From: Verrucomicrobia bacterium 12-59-8
Lineage (GTDB): Bacteria > Verrucomicrobiota > Verrucomicrobiae > Verrucomicrobiales > Verrucomicrobiaceae
Direction: 5' to 3'
Assembly: GCA_002279765.1 (NCBI GenBank)
Contig: NCCR01000180.1
Coordinates: forward strand, 1-8,476
DNA length: 8,476 bases
Shown here: one piece after another, positions 7,201 to 8,476 of the stretch
Numbering within the stretch: position 1 is the stretch's first letter
Layout of the letters: each line of letters begins with the position of its first letter
Notes under the pieces: generated by a model
What the model was told of the DNA's origin: nothing
Databases searched by the model: none
Seen by the model: the letters and a program-made list of their open reading frames with translations, nothing else
Position numbers and translations under genes: made by a program

Positions 7201-8476
7201 GGCTTTGGAGAAAGACGTGCACCACATCGAGGAGCAGCAGACGGAGCTTTCCCAGGCCATGGGCAAGCTGCGCGAGCAGGTGCGCGTGGCGGAAGCCGAG
7301 CTCAAGGAACGCGAGGGGCAGGTCGCCGCCGCCGAGCAGCGCACCAAGAATCTCGAAGAACTCGCCGCCAGCGCCGATCAGCAGTTTAAGACTTTGCAGA
7401 CGGAGCACAAGAAGGTCACGGAGCAGCTTGCGCTGGCCAAGGCCGACTTGGAGCAGTCCATTGCTGCTGCGACGGAGAAGAAGAAAGAAGCCGCCACTGC
7501 GGCCGCCGCCGCCGAGAAAAGCTCGCAGCAGCAGCTCACGCTGGCGGAAAAAATCAGCGGTCTGGAGGCGGTCATCGCCACACTCACGACGACGCATGCG
7601 AGCACGCAGCAGAAGCTCTCCGCAGCGGAGTCAGATCATCAGAATTTGCAGGATCGTCTTGTCGAGCGGCAGAAGGAAATCGCCACTGCGGAAGCACGTG
7701 TGGCCGAGCTAACGCAGCAGACCGCAGGCCTGGACGATCGTGTGAAGGAACTCGCCGCCGCGACCAAGCAGAACGCCGAGCTGAACGGTGCCATCACCGT
7801 GGCCACGCAGCAGCGCGACAAGCTGCTGGCCGAGACGCAGCGCCTCACCAAAGAGCGCGCCGAACTGGAAGCCGTGCTGCCGGATCTGCGTGGCAACGTG
7901 ACGCAAACACGCGCCGAAGCGGACAATCTGAAGGCCGAGCTTGCGGGACTCATTAAAGATCGTGACGCTGCCGCCATCGTGCTGAAGGATTCCATTGCCC
8001 AGCGCAAGGAATCCGATGCCGCCGTGGAAGCACAGCGCCTCGAGTCGATCAATCTCGACAAAATCCTCAGCGACAAACGCACCAACCTCGAAGCCGAAAC
8101 GAAGGCGAAACTCGCCGAGGCCAACGCCGCCGAAACACGGCTCAAGGGGGTGCAGGAGCGCATTGCCATCGCCGAGAAGCGGTTGGCCGAACTGGCCGAG
8201 GTGGATGCACGCATCGCCACGGCCACCAAGACGCTCAAAGAAACCGAAGCGCAGCGGCAGGCGGAAGACAAGGCGCTGGCGGAACTGGCCCGCAACCAGG
8301 ACAAGCTGAAAAAGGAATGTGCCGCGCTGGATGCTTCGCTGAAGACCGAGAATGCGAAGCTGGCGGAACTGACCAAGGCCGTGAAAACGAACGAGGCCAA
8401 AGCGTTGGACGACGAGAAACGTGCGGAGAAAGCCACGGCTGCCCAGCAGGTGGCGGAACAAAAACGCACCGAGGCC
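4286..8476 (+). CDS. Giant FHA-domain coiled-coil protein (3' end outside window)
   Basis: The frame is open from ATG 4286 to the last base, giving 1,397 residues with no stop, so the protein continues past the window. Residues 1-95 are an FHA domain, a phosphothreonine-binding fold. Seen motifs are LSIGREASNDIVID (Gly26, Arg27), SSFHAEF (Ser41, His44), SSNGTFVNG (Asn64, Gly65, Asn69) and GGDRIMFG; all main phosphopeptide-contact positions are kept. Residues 96-197 form a charged, then Pro-rich linker (PRPPGGSTPPVSLIPKP). From about 199 to the end it is almost pure Ala/Glu/Gln/Lys/Leu/Arg with heptad character, a long coiled coil. I saw one Cys, no Trp, and only one Pro after the linker (residue 1199). 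Residues 363-701 hold tandem 102-residue repeats. There is no signal peptide or membrane span in view, so it is probably cytoplasmic. A scaffold or filament role responding to Ser/Thr kinases is inferred. No Shine-Dalgarno sequence precedes the start; the ATG is supported by the FHA beginning directly at it. Confidence 0.93.
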   Translation, partial: MPYLAFNLNDGNEFVFDILEERLSIGREASNDIVIDNSFISSFHAEFLRQPDGGYEIVDLKSSNGTFVNGRRVERFRVKGGDRIMFGQLESRFRERAPKGMAADGGSKSVSVPKGQPSREDGKKGDTESIPARDKDKEDLPKTTPETGKIEVTKPVVQRAPADAPRPPGGSTPPVSLIPKPSAIAAAAPAPAQKPDPAAIKQAAELREETEKLRQQRDALRAENDVEQKRRDEIRSLDATLDVRKKELNQAQTEIAGFKSELEKLRGQVQNARADVENAKTDAGKLDAKRRELGNLESKLDSTRTLATKAEEDLSTAQKSLQTLHAEADKQRKEREAAIAKLVAEENAAKEKVAAINQLLATAQKSEAELKSQRSGELQALDAQLSAKTSELAKSQAELAKVQGDLTAQQATLGKTTEEAKSREAALAKLAADEAATAQKLATLQQQSASADAEVKRLTALQTDAQKSEAEQRTKRSGELQDLDSQLETRRADLTKTQSELAKAQADLATRSEALQKTTAEASTREAAVAKLTADEAATAKKFADLQQQVTSAEAVVQRLVTLQADAQKSETEQRTKRSAELQKLDLQFETQSAALKKTQAELAKAQSDFATQSESLKRTTEEARTREAAVAKLTADEAATAQKLAGLQKQITEADAEVKRLAALQADAQKSDAEHRAKRSADLQDLDKQLDARRAELAKLDAQRETKQNELEAVNASLAKAQEQVQHAQTQIAQLGGEEKAIMQRVDELRGNEDRLAAVTQTLGQMENQRGMLDAAIGALIGRQQTHEADTGAAEQRMKAIRAQLTELEQQHLAAAEQIAALNTQKADSEAAFATQEKEALARLADIDRQAKDTRKLDEEERLDAEKRHALLEAQIAASGTRLAEVQAQVKELDDKAADLTNKLDDLASTDSKLKDTTDALKAVESHKAEVLAAVAALVKDRDERTRELLAATEHGRAQTLLTQTLTQRREALEKDVHHIEEQQTELSQAMGKLREQVRVAEAELKEREGQVAAAEQRTKNLEELAASADQQFKTLQTEHKKVTEQLALAKADLEQSIAAATEKKKEAATAAAAAEKSSQQQLTLAEKISGLEAVIATLTTTHASTQQKLSAAESDHQNLQDRLVERQKEIATAEARVAELTQQTAGLDDRVKELAAATKQNAELNGAITVATQQRDKLLAETQRLTKERAELEAVLPDLRGNVTQTRAEADNLKAELAGLIKDRDAAAIVLKDSIAQRKESDAAVEAQRLESINLDKILSDKRTNLEAETKAKLAEANAAETRLKGVQERIAIAEKRLAELAEVDARIATATKTLKETEAQRQAEDKALAELARNQDKLKKECAALDASLKTENAKLAELTKAVKTNEAKALDDEKRAEKATAAQQVAEQKRTEA
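5372..6388 (+). repeat. Tandem 306-bp coding repeats (three full units plus a partial fourth)
   Basis: Units begin at 5372, 5678, 5984 and 6290, each with the AQKS(E/D) motif, so the period is exactly 306 bases or 102 residues. Units 1-3 are complete; unit 4 keeps about 33 residues before diverging. By hand alignment without gaps, units 2 and 3 share 73 of 102 residues and units 1 and 2 share 62 of 102. The best-kept part is REAAxAKLxADEAATA (unit positions 61-76). The spacing of 102 equals 13 heptads plus one 11-residue hendecad, as expected for a continuous coiled coil with one stutter per unit. At DNA level many differences are third-position changes. Confidence 0.9.

Noticed and set aside
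4463..8469. Many long open frames on the minus strand (Ser/Ala/Cys- or Leu/Arg/Gly-rich) opposite the FHA/coiled-coil gene.
   Set aside because: They are mirror images of a GC-rich Ala/Glu/Lys/Gln coding sequence, which rarely produces stop codons on the opposite strand. Their compositions are low-complexity, and the plus frame carries an unmistakable FHA domain and periodic repeats.
4286..8476. SMC/Rad50-like ATPase reading of the long coiled coil.
   Set aside because: The N-terminus is an FHA domain rather than a Walker A ATPase head, and no Walker or ABC signature motif appears in the visible part.

Overview
The window looks like chromosomal DNA of a GC-rich Gram-negative bacterium with lipoproteins and signal peptides. 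My best guess is a member of the Verrucomicrobiota (Verrucomicrobiaceae or Prosthecobacter-like), judged from the look of the AroC protein, the secreted hypothetical proteins and the very long FHA/coiled-coil protein. That placement is recall and inference, because no marker RNA is present.

Layout: (1) positions 1-497, the 3' part of a plus-strand gene for a Pro/Ala-rich protein of unknown function, cut by the window edge. (2) 564-1319, minus strand, a secreted phosphodiester glycosidase family (DUF2233/NAGPA-like) protein, convergent with gene 1. (3) 1320-1522, a divergent intergenic region carrying an 88-base near-perfect inverted repeat with 33-bp arms at 1370-1457. (4) 1523-2608, chorismate synthase (aroC), the only gene here with a firm metabolic assignment. 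(5) 2614-3333, a signal-peptide plus C-terminal-membrane-anchor protein of unknown function, whose ribosome binding site overlaps the aroC stop codon. (6) 3330-4133, minus strand, a probable lipoprotein of unknown function with lysozyme-superfamily-like motifs; its stop codon overlaps that of gene 5. (7) 4134-4285, an AT-richer divergent promoter region. (8) 4286 to beyond 8476, a giant plus-strand protein with an N-terminal FHA domain, a Pro-rich linker and a coiled-coil rod of about 1,200 residues, still open at the window end.

The genes do not form an obvious single pathway. aroC and the downstream membrane protein appear translationally coupled. The most noteworthy object is the FHA/coiled-coil protein. 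It would bind phosphothreonine at one end and carry a rod with about 1,000 consecutive proline-free residues. Within the rod, a 102-residue (306-bp) unit is repeated in tandem with exact spacing, consistent with 13 heptads plus one hendecad per unit. No mobile element, CRISPR array, tRNA or rRNA was seen.
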